Shown here: piece after piece, positions 1 to 9,919 of the stretch | Layout of the letters: each line of letters starts with the position of its first letter | Numbering within the stretch: position 1 is the first letter of the stretch | Origin: Sphingobium sp. D43FB | GTDB lineage: Bacteria > Pseudomonadota > Alphaproteobacteria > Sphingomonadales > Sphingomonadaceae | DNA: 64,000 bases | Direction: 5' to 3' | Assembly: GCF_002312805.1 (NCBI RefSeq) | Contig: NZ_NMUA01000016.1 | Span: 1-64,000, forward strand | The notes under the pieces: generated by a model | The model's database searches: none | What the model saw: the letters and a program-made list of their open reading frames with translations, nothing else | Told to the model about the DNA's origin: nothing | Program-made: the position numbers and the translations under genes

Positions 1-14
1 TTCATCTAAACCAA

Positions 15-182
15 CAATGTCAAAGAACCCGCCAAACTAAAATCCGGACAGCAAACCCCACCTGATCCTTACGGTCCAGGTGAACCAGCGTCCCGCCATA
101 GTGGCAACCTTCCAGAGCGCTTCCATACAGCAGCGCCCCGTCCGGTGAACACGCCTCTAAGCAGACCAACTGAGTCGGTCAA
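15..182 (-). promoter_or_regulatory. putative rRNA operon promoter and leader (reads off the left edge)
   Basis: On the minus strand a TTGACC hexamer (177-182) lies 17 bases from TAGAGG (154-159). Further downstream, at 15-28, is a boxA-like string GTTCTTTGACATTG, which resembles the antitermination sequence of sphingomonad 16S leaders and spacers. No convincing reading frame covers 1-357; a 69-codon minus-strand frame at 69-278 has no recognisable features. The 16S gene itself would lie outside the window, so this is an inference from leader motifs only. Confidence 0.4.
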
Positions 183-238
183 CAGGAAAAAACCACCGCT
201 TTGGCAATTTTTCGCAAAAGCGGTCATCGGCATGTCGC

Positions 239-269
239 AAAACCCCGATAACAGCTGAGGGTTTCGGGG
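239..269 (-). terminator. putative pobA transcription terminator
   Basis: On the minus strand a 6-bp stem (CCCCGA with TCGGGG; arms 264-269 and 243-248) with a 15-base loop is followed directly by TTTT (239-242). It lies about 90 bases past the pobA stop codon and upstream of the proposed rRNA promoter, so it would insulate the two. Confidence 0.5.
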
Positions 270-357
270 CTCGACCACCCAATCGCGTCAGCACCCACTC
301 TCCTCTCTTACGCGGGCCCTAACAGGCTTTCATGCTGCACACCGTTGCGAATCACCG

Positions 358-1527
358 CTACAGCGGCAAGCCGACATAATTTTCTGCGATCGTCGTCTGC
401 GCCGCATGGGATGAGGCAATATAGTCGAGTTCAGCCACCTGCATCCGCCGGTCGAACGCATCGCCATCCGGGAAGCGATGCATCAGCTTTGTGAGTTGCC
501 AGGAAAAGCGTTCCGATTTCCACACCCGTGCCAGCGCCTTGTCCGAATAGCCTGCCACCGCATCGGCATCGCCCCGCTTGAAATAGCCGATCAGCGCTTC
601 CGACAGATAATGGACGTCGGACGCCGCCAGGTTCAGCCCCTTGGCACCGGTCGGCGGTACGATATGGGCGCTGTCCCCAGCCAGCATCAACCGCCCATGG
701 CGCATCGGTTCGAACACGAAGGAGCGCAGCGGGGCGATCGACTTTTCGAGCGCGGGGCCGCGAGTCATGTTCGCGGCTGCCTCCGGGCCCAACCGCGTCG
801 CCAACTCGTCCCACAGCCGATCGTCAGGCCACTCTTCGATCTTCTCGTCGAGCGGCACCTGGATATAATAGCGGCTGCGGCTTTCCGACCGCATCGAGGC
901 CAGGGCAAAGCCACGGTCATGGTTGGCGTAGATCAGCTCATGATGACATGGTGGCACGTCCGCCAATATGCCGAGCCAGCCAAAGGGGTAGACCTTTTCA
1001 TAGGCCTTAGCCACTGAGGCGGGTACCGCCTTGCGCGACGGCCCGTGAAAACCATCGCAGCCACAGAGGAATTGCGCATCGATCCGGTGAGTCATGCCAT
1101 CCTTGCTATAGGTGACATAGGGCGCATCGCTGTCGATAGCGTGCAGCGCCACATCGCCCGCCTCATAGATGATCTCCAGCCCGCGATCGGGCGCGGCCTC
1201 CATCAGGTCGCGGGTCACTTCGGTCTGGCCATAGACCATGACCTTCTTGCCGGTCAGCGCCTCGATATCGATACGGATCAGCCGTTCGCCGTCCGCAAGG
1301 TGGAAGCCGTCATGCGGCAACCCTTCGGCATGCATCCGCGCGCCCAGCCCAAGCCGATCCATCAGGTCCGTGGTCGTCCGCTCCAGCACGCCTGCCCGAA
1401 TCCGGCCCAGCACATAATCAGGCGCCGCGCGCTCGACGACGACAACCTCTATGCCTTCGGCCCGCAGCAAATGGCCCAGCAACAGGCCCGCAGGCCCGGC
1501 TCCGATAATGGCGACCTGTGTCTTCAT
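358..1527 (-). CDS. pobA: 4-hydroxybenzoate 3-monooxygenase (FAD)
   Basis: Flavoprotein hydroxylase that converts 4-hydroxybenzoate, NADPH and O2 to protocatechuate in the cytoplasm. The 389-aa product matches the family length (about 390-394 aa). It has the N-terminal FAD-binding GAGPAG motif (residues 9-14), the GRIRAGVLE segment typical of PobA, and the second FAD motif AGDSAHIVPPTGAKGLN in the C-terminal third. The ATG at 1527 is chosen over an in-frame start 36 bases upstream because GGGAGAG precedes it and the FAD fold begins at once. It is divergent from an aromatic-acid transporter and a PobR-like regulator. The product feeds the lig genes that follow. Confidence 0.95.
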   Translation of the reverse strand: MKTQVAIIGAGPAGLLLGHLLRAEGIEVVVVERAAPDYVLGRIRAGVLERTTTDLMDRLGLGARMHAEGLPHDGFHLADGERLIRIDIEALTGKKVMVYGQTEVTRDLMEAAPDRGLEIIYEAGDVALHAIDSDAPYVTYSKDGMTHRIDAQFLCGCDGFHGPSRKAVPASVAKAYEKVYPFGWLGILADVPPCHHELIYANHDRGFALASMRSESRSRYYIQVPLDEKIEEWPDDRLWDELATRLGPEAAANMTRGPALEKSIAPLRSFVFEPMRHGRLMLAGDSAHIVPPTGAKGLNLAASDVHYLSEALIGYFKRGDADAVAGYSDKALARVWKSERFSWQLTKLMHRFPDGDAFDRRMQVAELDYIASSHAAQTTIAENYVGLPL

Positions 1528-1649
1528 CTCATCTCTCCCATAAGGCGACTTTGACCCAGACATGCGGCCTCAGGCGATCGAGCGACAGAGGGAGAGCAAC
1601 CGATTATTTGGATGATCCACCGGAAATGGGTTCTCAGACGATGCCATGC

Positions 1650-1661
1650 TTGACCGGTCAA
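1650..1661. promoter_or_regulatory. perfect 12-bp palindrome in the pobA/transporter control region
   Basis: TTGACCGGTCAA is a perfect palindrome in the 235-base gap between the divergent pobA and MFS transporter starts. It could be an operator, or contribute a TTGACC -35 element to either strand, although no good -10 was found at the right distance. The AraC-type regulator downstream is a candidate binder, but AraC sites are usually direct repeats. Confidence 0.35.
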
Positions 1662-1762
1662 ACCTATTGTCGCATGCCACATCGACGCAAAAGAAGATGG
1701 ACGATCCGGCCGATAGGCGCCTGTCGCATACCGGTTCGAACCGTCAGGAGCAGGAGTATCCC

Positions 1763-3055
1763 ATGACCGACATCAGACGCCAGTTGGACGAAGCGCCGAT
1801 GGGCCGGTTGCAGATCACCGCCATCGCGCTCTGCGTGCTGCTCAATGCGCTCGACGGGTTCGATGTTCTGGCGATCAGTTTCGCGTCTCCCGGCATCGCC
1901 AAGGAATGGGGCGTCGATCGCGCCGCGCTGGGGTTTGTGCTGTCGATGGAATTGATCGGCATGGCCGTGGGGTCGGTATTGCTCGGCAATGTCGCCGATC
2001 GCATCGGCCGCCGACCCACGATCATCGGGTGCCTGATCGTCATGGCGGGCGGGATGGGCGCAGCCACGATCGCCTGGGACGTTACCTCCCTTTCCCTTAT
2101 CCGCCTGATAACCGGCCTCGGTATCGGCGGGATGCTCGCCTGCACCAACGCCGTGGTCGCCGAACTCGCCAATGCGCGCGCGCGCAGCCTGGCGGTCGCG
2201 ATCATGGCGGCGGGCTATCCGGTCGGCGCCATACTGGGTGGTTCGGTCGCTTCCTATCTGCTGATCGCGGGCGATTGGCGCGACATCTTTCTGTTCGGAG
2301 GGATCGTCACCGCCCTGTTCCTGCCGCTGTCGCTGTGGCTGTTGCCCGAATCGATCGGTTTCCTGGTCCAGAAGCGACCGCAAGGCGCACTGTTGAAGAT
2401 CAATCGCCTGCTCGCCCGCATGGGCCATACCCCTGCCACCGCGCTACCGCCGCTGGACGCGGCCGCGCCCAAACCCTCCTTTGCCGCGCTGTTCGCCCCC
2501 GGCCTGGCCCGCACCACCATCCTGCTGACACTGGCCTATTTCTGCCACATCATGACTTTCTACTTCATCCTGAAATGGGTGCCCAAGATCGTCGTCGACA
2601 TGGGCTATCTTCCGTCCAGCGCAGGTAGCGTGCTGGTCTGGGCCAATGTCGGCGGGCTAGTGGGGGCGTTACTGCTCAGCGTCCTAAGCTGGCGCATCGC
2701 TGTCCGCCCTCTGGTCATCATTACCATGGTTGCATCGACCATCATGGTCACGTTGTTCGGCCAGGAACAGACGACACTGGCTGGCCTCAGCTTGATTGCG
2801 GCATCCGCCGGCTTCTTCACGAACGCTGCGGTCGTGGGCCTATACGCGCTGATCGCCCAGTCCTTTCCGACCGCCGTGCGCGCCGGGGGGACCGGCATCG
2901 TCATCGGCGTCGGTCGGGGCGGCGCAGCGTTGGGGCCGATATTGGCCGGCTTTCTGTTCAGCCTCGATTTCACACTGCCACTCGTCGCCATCGTCATGGC
3001 GTCGGGATCGTTGCTGGGCGCGGGATTGCTGCTGGCGCTGCGCCATCGCCGATAG
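1763..3055 (+). CDS. MFS aromatic acid:H+ symporter (PcaK/AAHS type)
   Basis: Inner-membrane permease of 430 aa with about 12 hydrophobic segments. The first helix carries the DGFD motif (N-A-L-D-G-F-D) typical of aromatic acid:H+ symporters, and the loop after helix 2 has the MFS signature G-N-V-A-D-R-I-G-R-R. Likely cargo is 4-hydroxybenzoate or protocatechuate, inferred from divergent pobA and the AraC gene 3 bases downstream. The ATG at 1763 follows AGGAGCAGGAG; a 39-codon in-frame upstream extension lacks membrane or family features and is rejected. Confidence 0.88.
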   Translation: MTDIRRQLDEAPMGRLQITAIALCVLLNALDGFDVLAISFASPGIAKEWGVDRAALGFVLSMELIGMAVGSVLLGNVADRIGRRPTIIGCLIVMAGGMGAATIAWDVTSLSLIRLITGLGIGGMLACTNAVVAELANARARSLAVAIMAAGYPVGAILGGSVASYLLIAGDWRDIFLFGGIVTALFLPLSLWLLPESIGFLVQKRPQGALLKINRLLARMGHTPATALPPLDAAAPKPSFAALFAPGLARTTILLTLAYFCHIMTFYFILKWVPKIVVDMGYLPSSAGSVLVWANVGGLVGALLLSVLSWRIAVRPLVIITMVASTIMVTLFGQEQTTLAGLSLIAASAGFFTNAAVVGLYALIAQSFPTAVRAGGTGIVIGVGRGGAALGPILAGFLFSLDFTLPLVAIVMASGSLLGAGLLLALRHRR

Positions 3056-3058
3056 GCC

Positions 3059-3931
3059 ATGACCGCTTCACCCGTCCCCAGCTTCTATCTTTACGGCGAG
3101 CCGCAGCGCAGCGTTGCGGAGGGGTTCGTCCATGTCGAAAGTCTGGACGACCGGTCGCGGCCCAGCGAATGGACGATCCGCCCCCATGTCCATCGCGACC
3201 TCAATCATATCATCCTGATCGCGGAAGGGGGCGGCGCGATGCAGGCGGAGGAGGCTGCGGTCCGCTTCGACGCCCCCTGCCTTTTGCTGATCCCGGCGGG
3301 CATCGTCCATGGTTTTAGCTGGGCCAGCGAATCGCGCGGGGCGGTCGTCACCATCGCCGACAGCTATCTGCGCCACCTCGTCCTGCGCGATGCGGATCTC
3401 GTTCCTCTCTTCGCCCACCCCCAAGCCGTCGCGCTCCCCCGATCGGACCGCGCCGCCGCCGAAGACGCCATCACCCGCATGGATCAGGAGTTAAGCTGGG
3501 CCGGACCAGGCCAGCGCGCTGCGGTCGAATCCGCCTTGCTGCATCTCATGGTGCTGGCCTTGCGCCATGCTGCCTTGAGCCAGCAGGCGCAGCCCGGCAC
3601 GCCGCGCCAGGCCGCATTGGTCGCGCGCCTGCGGGAACGGATCGACCAGCGCTTCCGCCTGCGCGAGCCGGTATCCGCCCATGCCCGCGCGCTCGGCGTC
3701 AGCCTCACGGCCCTGCGCCAGGCGTGCGCCCGCGTGGCGAACAGTTCGCCCGCGCAGATGCTCGACGACCGCGCATTATTGGAGGCGCGCCGGATGCTGC
3801 TTTATTCCCAGCTGTCGGTCACCGACATCGCCTATGCCGTCGGCTTCGAAGACCCCGCCTATTTTTCGCGCTTCTTTACCCGCCATGTCGGCCAGCCGCC
3901 GCGCAGCTGGCGCGCCGCGCGCGAGAGTTGA
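3059..3931 (+). CDS. AraC-family transcriptional regulator, PobR-like
   Basis: A 290-aa protein with an N-terminal cupin-like sensing domain (about residues 20-130; HVHRDLNHI and IPAGIVHGF look like cupin motifs) and a C-terminal double helix-turn-helix. The latter includes the AraC signature around VTDIAYAVGFEDPAYFSRFF. It starts 3 bases after the transporter stop codon, so the two are probably cotranscribed. By context it should activate pobA in response to 4-hydroxybenzoate, as PobR of AraC type does elsewhere. This is inference; a PcaQ/PcaR-like role is less likely given the fold. Confidence 0.85.
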   Translation: MTASPVPSFYLYGEPQRSVAEGFVHVESLDDRSRPSEWTIRPHVHRDLNHIILIAEGGGAMQAEEAAVRFDAPCLLLIPAGIVHGFSWASESRGAVVTIADSYLRHLVLRDADLVPLFAHPQAVALPRSDRAAAEDAITRMDQELSWAGPGQRAAVESALLHLMVLALRHAALSQQAQPGTPRQAALVARLRERIDQRFRLREPVSAHARALGVSLTALRQACARVANSSPAQMLDDRALLEARRMLLYSQLSVTDIAYAVGFEDPAYFSRFFTRHVGQPPRSWRAARES

Positions 3932-3962
3932 CGCACCGGCCCGCACCTTTAAGGGTTGGCGC

Positions 3963-4190
3963 ATGACGGCCGACAAGCTCATCGACCTGCTCGTCGCCCG
4001 ACTGGTTCGCGACCACGGCAGCAGCAAGCATCACTGGCGCCGGGTGATCGGCCCGCTGCGCCTCTACAGCCGCGCCACACACCCCCATTGCAACTGGAAC
4101 GCGACACCGACCGGCACGATTGCGGATGTCGCGCTGATCGAAAATATGCTCGACGATCTGCGCATGGCGCATCCGCTGCTGACGGCCTGA
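3963..4190 (+). CDS. conserved small protein of unknown function
   Basis: A 75-aa soluble protein, MTADKLID... ending PLLTA, starting 31 bases after the AraC gene. It has a helical N-terminus, a central HHWRRVIGPLRLY segment rich in His/Arg, a C-N-W motif, and an acidic helical C-terminus. No signal peptide or membrane segment is present. I do not recognise a characterised family. It is followed by a strong terminator, which supports expression as the last gene of the transporter-regulator unit. Confidence 0.6.
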   Translation: MTADKLIDLLVARLVRDHGSSKHHWRRVIGPLRLYSRATHPHCNWNATPTGTIADVALIENMLDDLRMAHPLLTA

Positions 4191-4194
4191 CGCA

Positions 4195-4229
4195 AAAGGG
4201 CGCAGCCGGTTGCCCCGACTGCGCCCTTT
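4195..4229. terminator. bidirectional rho-independent terminator
   Basis: A perfect 11-bp stem (AAAGGGCGCAG with CTGCGCCCTTT) and a 13-base loop lie between the convergent small gene (stop 4190) and ligC (stop 4254). A short A-run at the left and TTT at the right would let it work in both directions. Confidence 0.8.
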
Positions 4230-4253
4230 CGTGCGACCCCGAAGGGATGTCGA

Positions 4254-5192
4254 TCAGACCAGCTGTTGTTCCAATTCGCCTAGCACGCGATAGCAGTCGA
4301 AGACCTTCGCGACGCTCGAATTGGGCTCGCGACCTTCGCGGATCGCGCCGATAAATTCGCGGTCCTGCAATTCGATGCCGTTCATCGACACGTCCACCTT
4401 CGACACGTCGATCGGCTCTTCCTTGCCGTTCACCAGATCGTCGTAGCGCGCGATGTAGGTGCCCGTGTCGCCGATATAGCGGAAGAAGGTGCCCAGCGGC
4501 CCGTCATTGTTGAACGACAGCGACAAGGTGCAGATCGCCCCACTCTCGCTCTTCAACTGGATCGACATGTCCATGGCGATCCCTAATTCGGGATGGATCG
4601 GCCCCTGCATAGCATGGGCCGACACGATCTTGCCCGCCTGATAGGCGAACAGGTCGACCGTATGCGCGGCATGGTGCCACAGAAGATGGTCGGTCCAACT
4701 CCGCGCTTCGCCCTTTGCATTGATATTCTTGCGGCGGAAGAAATAGGTCTGCACATCCATCTGTTGAATGTTCAGATCGCCGCCGGTGATCAGATTATGG
4801 ACATATTGGTGGCTGGGGTTGAACCGTCGCGTATGCCCGACCATGCAGACAAGGCCCGTTTCCTGTTGCTTGGCTAGCACCGCCTGCGCATCGGCCCAGC
4901 TATCCGCTAACGGGATTTCGACCTGCACATGCTTGCCCGCGTCCATGCAGGCGATGGCTTGCGCCGCGTGCATTTGCGTCGGCGTACACAGGATCACCGC
5001 ATCGACATCATCGCGCGCCAGCGTCTCGGCCAGTTCGGTGGTCGCATGGCCGATGCCATATTTATCGGCAATCGCCTGGGTCGCATCCAGCCGACGACCG
5101 ACCAGCGATGTCACCGTCACGCCGTCGATATTCTTGAGGCCATCCAGATGCTTTTCGCCAAAGGCACCCGCGCCAGCCAAAGCAATACGCAT
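4254..5192 (-). CDS. ligC: 4-carboxy-2-hydroxymuconate-6-semialdehyde dehydrogenase
   Basis: Gfo/Idh/MocA-fold NADP-dependent enzyme that oxidises the cyclic hemiacetal of the LigAB ring-cleavage product to 2-pyrone-4,6-dicarboxylate. It is 312 aa (SYK-6 LigC is about 315). The Rossmann motif GAGAFG is at residues 7-12. In the usual E-K-P position of the family the sequence reads V-E-I-P, so the common Lys is replaced by Ile. It is last in the ligJABC order; a palindromic repeat occupies the 104 bases between ligB and this gene. The start at 5192 sits at the beginning of the Rossmann fold; an in-frame extension upstream reads through the repeat. Confidence 0.93.
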   Translation of the reverse strand: MRIALAGAGAFGEKHLDGLKNIDGVTVTSLVGRRLDATQAIADKYGIGHATTELAETLARDDVDAVILCTPTQMHAAQAIACMDAGKHVQVEIPLADSWADAQAVLAKQQETGLVCMVGHTRRFNPSHQYVHNLITGGDLNIQQMDVQTYFFRRKNINAKGEARSWTDHLLWHHAAHTVDLFAYQAGKIVSAHAMQGPIHPELGIAMDMSIQLKSESGAICTLSLSFNNDGPLGTFFRYIGDTGTYIARYDDLVNGKEEPIDVSKVDVSMNGIELQDREFIGAIREGREPNSSVAKVFDCYRVLGELEQQLV

Positions 5193-5217
5193 AATAATCT
5201 CCGTACCAATCAAAAAG

Positions 5218-5237
5218 CCCTCCCCTTCAGGGGAGGG
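5218..5237. repeat. small palindromic element between ligB and ligC
   Basis: CCCTCCCC-TTCA-GGGGAGGG, an 8-bp perfect stem with a 4-base loop. It continues into a G-rich tract and a matching C-rich tract (GGGGTGGG and CCCACCCC) at about 5240-5292. Related stems recur at 24124-24142, 51640-51664 and 60280-60298, so it belongs to a dispersed family and may also lower ligC expression relative to ligAB. Confidence 0.7.
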
Positions 5238-5296
5238 GTTGGGGTGGGGCCGTGAGGCAGGCGCTGCGCCTGATCTCATGCGCCCACCCCGCCGAT

Positions 5297-6643
<1,347 letters not shown>

Positions 6644-6647
<4 letters not shown>

Positions 6648-7666
6648 AGTCCCTTCTCCTTCAACTGGGCATCAAGGCGCGGGAACACCCGGCGGGCATT
6701 GCCCTCGAAAATCGCGACGCGCTCGGCCTCGCTTATCTCCAGCGCATCGACATAGCGTTTGGTGTCATCGAAATAATGGCCGGTAGTCGGATCGATGCCG
6801 CGCACCGCGCCGACCATTTCCGACCCGAACAGGATATTCTTGTTGTCGATCACATCGGCGAGCAGATCGACGCCGGGCTGGTGATAGACGCAGGTGTCGA
6901 AAAAGATGTTGTTCATCAAATGCGTCGACAGGTCCGGCTTCTTGAGCATGTCGGCAAGGCCGCGATAGCGCCCCCAATGATAGGGCACCGCGCCGCCGCC
7001 ATGCGGAATGATGAAGCGCAGGGTCGGGAAATCCTTGAACAGATCGCCTTCCAGCAACTGCATGAAGGCGATGGTATCAGCGGCAATATAATAGCCGCCG
7101 GTGGCGTGCATCGCCGGGTTGCAGCTGCCCGACACATGGATCATCGCCGGAACGTCCAGCTCGACCATTTTTTCGTAGAAGGGATACCAATAGCGATCGG
7201 TCAGCGGCGGATGGGTGAAATGCCCGCCACCCGGATCGGGATTGAGGTTGCAACCGATGAAGCTCATCTCGACGCACCGTTCCAGCTCGGCGATGCTGTT
7301 GGACATGTCCGCCTTGGGCGATTGCGGCAACATGCATACGCCGACGAAGGTTTCGGGGAACATCGCCACCACCCGCGCGATCAGGTCGTTGCAGCGCATC
7401 GCCCATTCCTTGGCCATCGCCTCGTCGCCGACATGCGGCGCCATGGCCGACGCGCGCGGCGAAAAAATCGTCAGGTCCGCGCCGCGCTCCTTGATCAGGC
7501 GCAGCTGGTTCGCCTCGATCGTTTCGCGAATTTCCGCATCGCTGATGTCGGGATAGGGCGGACAGGCCGTGCCCGCCTTGAACGCAGCCTTCTGCTCTTC
7601 GCGCCAGGCGTCATGCCCCTTCGGCAACACCGTATAATGGCCATGGCAATCGATAATCAGGCTCAT
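6644..7666 (-). CDS. ligJ: 4-oxalomesaconate hydratase
   Basis: Amidohydrolase-fold hydratase that adds water to 4-oxalomesaconate to give 4-carboxy-4-hydroxy-2-oxoadipate. The 340-aa length equals SYK-6 LigJ within one residue, and the N-terminus MSLIIDCHGHYTVLPKGHD carries the metal-binding His-x-His at residues 8 and 10. Later His/Asp-containing strands (MIHVSGSC, IIPHGGGAVPYHWGR) fit the TIM-barrel metal site. The start at 7666 is preceded by AGGAAAGAGACGCG. It begins the ligJABC run; two hairpins lie in the gap to the upstream dehydrogenase gene. Confidence 0.94.
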
Positions 7667-7696
7667 CGCGTCTCTTTCCTCAACCCTTATTCCGTC

Positions 7697-7777
7697 ACCC
7701 CAGCGCAAGCTGGGGTCTCAGGCGACAGCGCACCACGCCCGCCCCAAAATCCCCGTCATTCCCGCGAAGGCGGGAAT
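7697..7777. repeat. pair of REP-like hairpins
   Basis: Two short palindromes 41 bases apart: ACCCCAGC-GCAA-GCTGGGGT (7697-7716) and ATTCCCGC-GAAG-GCGGGAAT (7758-7777). The second overlaps the stop and last codons of the DUF1932 gene. The pair fills the gap before ligJ and could act as an attenuator, an mRNA-stability element, or a mobile REP pair. Confidence 0.65.
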
Positions 7778-8715
7778 CCATCTCCCAGCAGTTCCTCTTG
7801 TCGCGAGGTGGCGAGATGAATTTCCGACTGCGCGGGAATGACCTTGGAAGAAACCACGCCAATCTTCGCGCCCAACCCCTCCGGCGGCATCTTGACCCCC
7901 AGCGCCCCGATCGCCCGCTGCCGCGCGACCGTACCGCGCGTCATCGCGGCCCCCGTGCCAAGCCCATCGAGCGTCTTGACCACTTCCTCCATCTCTGCCG
8001 CGCGGCGCAGGCCATGCACCAGCATCCGGTCGAGATTATAGTCGGCCCGCTCCGTCCAAGGCTTGGCCTTCTCGCTCGCGTCGAGCGACGCCAGCACCTC
8101 GTCCAGCACATCGGCTGCCTCGGCCGCCAGCACGCATTCGGCGGTCAGCGCTTCCATCCCCTTGACCATGACGGAGCGGATCATCTTGATCGATGACGCC
8201 CGCCCGACATCGGCACCCACGATGCGGGTCTTGGCAAAGCCCAGCGCCGCCAGCCGCGCCTGCGCGTCTTCGGCACGGCCACCGCTCAACAACAGGGGGA
8301 CATTCAACCGCGCCGGATCGACCGGGGCCATCACGGCAACATCGACATAATGCGCGCCCGCCGCCTCGATCGCGCGCGCCGCCGCCAGCTTGGTCTGCGG
8401 CGCAACGCTGTTCATGTCGCAATAGAGCGCGCCCGGCGCTATCATCGCCGCCGCTGCCTCGGCCACCGCCAGCGCTTGGTCCGCCGTCACCAGCGACAGG
8501 ATCAAGCCGACGCCATCCAGCGCATCTTCCAGAAAGCGCGCGGGCAACACGCCCGCCTGCCTATAGGCCGCCAGCATGGCGTCGCGCGTGGCCGCCGCAT
8601 CGGTCTTGGCATCATAGACATGGGCGGCCGCAGCCCAATCCCCCGCCAGCGCAAAGGTGGACCCTGCCTCGCCAAACCCGATAAGACCGACTTCCTGCTC
8701 CATGGGAAAGGGCAT
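7756..8715 (-). CDS. NAD(P)-binding DUF1932 dehydrogenase (6-phosphogluconate dehydrogenase-like)
   Basis: A 319-aa protein with an N-terminal Rossmann fold (VGLIGFGEAGS, residues 9-19) and a C-terminal DUF1932 helical domain containing SSIKMIRSVMVKGMEALT, with the Lys typical of beta-hydroxyacid dehydrogenases. The substrate is unknown. Position between ligR and ligJ, on the same strand as ligJABC, points to a side reaction of protocatechuate or dicarboxylate metabolism. The last codons (GDGFPPSRE) are encoded by the palindromic repeat at 7758-7777, so the C-terminus has probably been extended or rewritten by repeat insertion. Neither the ATG at 8715 nor a second at 8703 has a clear ribosome site. 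Confidence 0.8.
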   Translation of the reverse strand: MPFPMEQEVGLIGFGEAGSTFALAGDWAAAAHVYDAKTDAAATRDAMLAAYRQAGVLPARFLEDALDGVGLILSLVTADQALAVAEAAAAMIAPGALYCDMNSVAPQTKLAAARAIEAAGAHYVDVAVMAPVDPARLNVPLLLSGGRAEDAQARLAALGFAKTRIVGADVGRASSIKMIRSVMVKGMEALTAECVLAAEAADVLDEVLASLDASEKAKPWTERADYNLDRMLVHGLRRAAEMEEVVKTLDGLGTGAAMTRGTVARQRAIGALGVKMPPEGLGAKIGVVSSKVIPAQSEIHLATSRQEELLGDGFPPSRE

Positions 8716-8767
8716 GCCGGATTGTATCCCACCCGGCCAATCATATCCGGGGGCGTCTCATAAGATT

Positions 8768-9919
8768 TTACGAATTCATGGTTGCGACCGCCTGTTCGAT
8801 TGCCGCCATGAACTGTTGCTGCAACCGGGTCGGTCGCCAATCGGCGCGACTGGTGACGCCGATGGTGCGGCTGATCTCGCCGGGCGCCGGACCGATATCG
8901 GCCAGCATCCCGCTGTCTAGTTCGACCCGCAACTGATCGATCGACAGCAAAGTCAGATAATCGCCGCTCACCAGCAATTGCCGCACCGTCATCACAGAGC
9001 CGCACTCGATCGGCACGGCAGGCAGGTCGCCGCCCAGCGCCGCGAACATCGCCTGCCATAGCTGGCGCAGCGGCGTGCCCTCGGGCGGCAATATCCAGGG
9101 AAAGCGCCGCAGATCATCGCCATTCCAGCCCTGCTCCAGCACATGCCCTGCCCGCGCGAAAATGGTCGGCCGATCCTCGAACAAGGGTTGCTGCACCAGA
9201 TCCAGCCCGATGGTCGCATCGCGCAATGCGCCTACCATCATGTCGATCTCGCCATCGCGCAACGGGCCCACCAGTTCGGCATGCGACCCTTCGACCACGG
9301 AAATATCGACCTGCGGAAAGCCCCGGCGAAAGCTGGTGATCGCCAGCGGCAGCAGCCGCGCGCGGCTGAGCGGCATGGCCCCCACTAAAATCCGCCCGCT
9401 ATCTTCCCCCATCAGTTCAGCAATCTCTTCCAGGCCCTGCCGCAGTTCAGCGAGCGCCAGCCGCAATCGGCGCGCCAGCGTCACGCCCGCGCGGGTGAGC
9501 ATCAGCCCCCTCCCCCGCCGCTCAGCCAGCCGCACCCCCAGCGCCAGCGCCAGATCGCCGACCGCGCGGTGCAGCGAAGGCTCCGCCACTCCAGCCTGCA
9601 CCGCCGCCGCCGCATAGCTGCCACTCCGCGCCAGCGCGACGAAGGCCCGGATTTGCGCGGCCGTCACCCGGCTGCTGCCGATCAACCGCAACGCCACATC
9701 GACGCGCGGCTTGAAACGTAGCGCGACCGGCGTCGGCACCATCCCGCCGGGTCGCCGCTCGAACAAAGCCGCGCCCAGTTGCGCCTCCAGCTTGGCGATG
9801 CCCTGGGTCACCGCAGGCTGAGTCAGGTTCACCGCCCGCGCCGCCAGGCTGACGCTACCCTGCTCCACCACGGCGGCCATTGCGGCAAGATGCCGGATAT
9901 TGAACTGATCGACCTGCAT
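8768..9919 (-). CDS. ligR: LysR-family regulator with two tandem DNA-binding domains, LigR-like
   Basis: A 383-aa protein, about 80 residues longer than a normal LysR regulator. The extra length is a second winged helix-turn-helix: the first spans about residues 7-69 (AARAVNLTQPAVTQGIAKLE), the second about 86-160 (AAAVQAGVAEPSLHRAVGDL, then RLAERRGRGLMLTRAG). The effector domain follows from about 175 to the end. It is divergent from ligK and upstream of the ligJABC strand, so it should be the protocatechuate-pathway activator. The ATG at 9919 has no clear ribosome site; an in-frame TTG at 9928 is possible. The symbol is by position and family. Confidence 0.85.
   Translation of the reverse strand: MQVDQFNIRHLAAMAAVVEQGSVSLAARAVNLTQPAVTQGIAKLEAQLGAALFERRPGGMVPTPVALRFKPRVDVALRLIGSSRVTAAQIRAFVALARSGSYAAAAVQAGVAEPSLHRAVGDLALALGVRLAERRGRGLMLTRAGVTLARRLRLALAELRQGLEEIAELMGEDSGRILVGAMPLSRARLLPLAITSFRRGFPQVDISVVEGSHAELVGPLRDGEIDMMVGALRDATIGLDLVQQPLFEDRPTIFARAGHVLEQGWNGDDLRRFPWILPPEGTPLRQLWQAMFAALGGDLPAVPIECGSVMTVRQLLVSGDYLTLLSIDQLRVELDSGMLADIGPAPGEISRTIGVTSRADWRPTRLQQQFMAAIEQAVATMNS

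Noticed and set aside
69..278. 69-codon minus-strand frame at the left edge
   Set aside because: No ribosome site, no family pattern, and it covers the proposed terminator and rRNA-type promoter; treated as chance.
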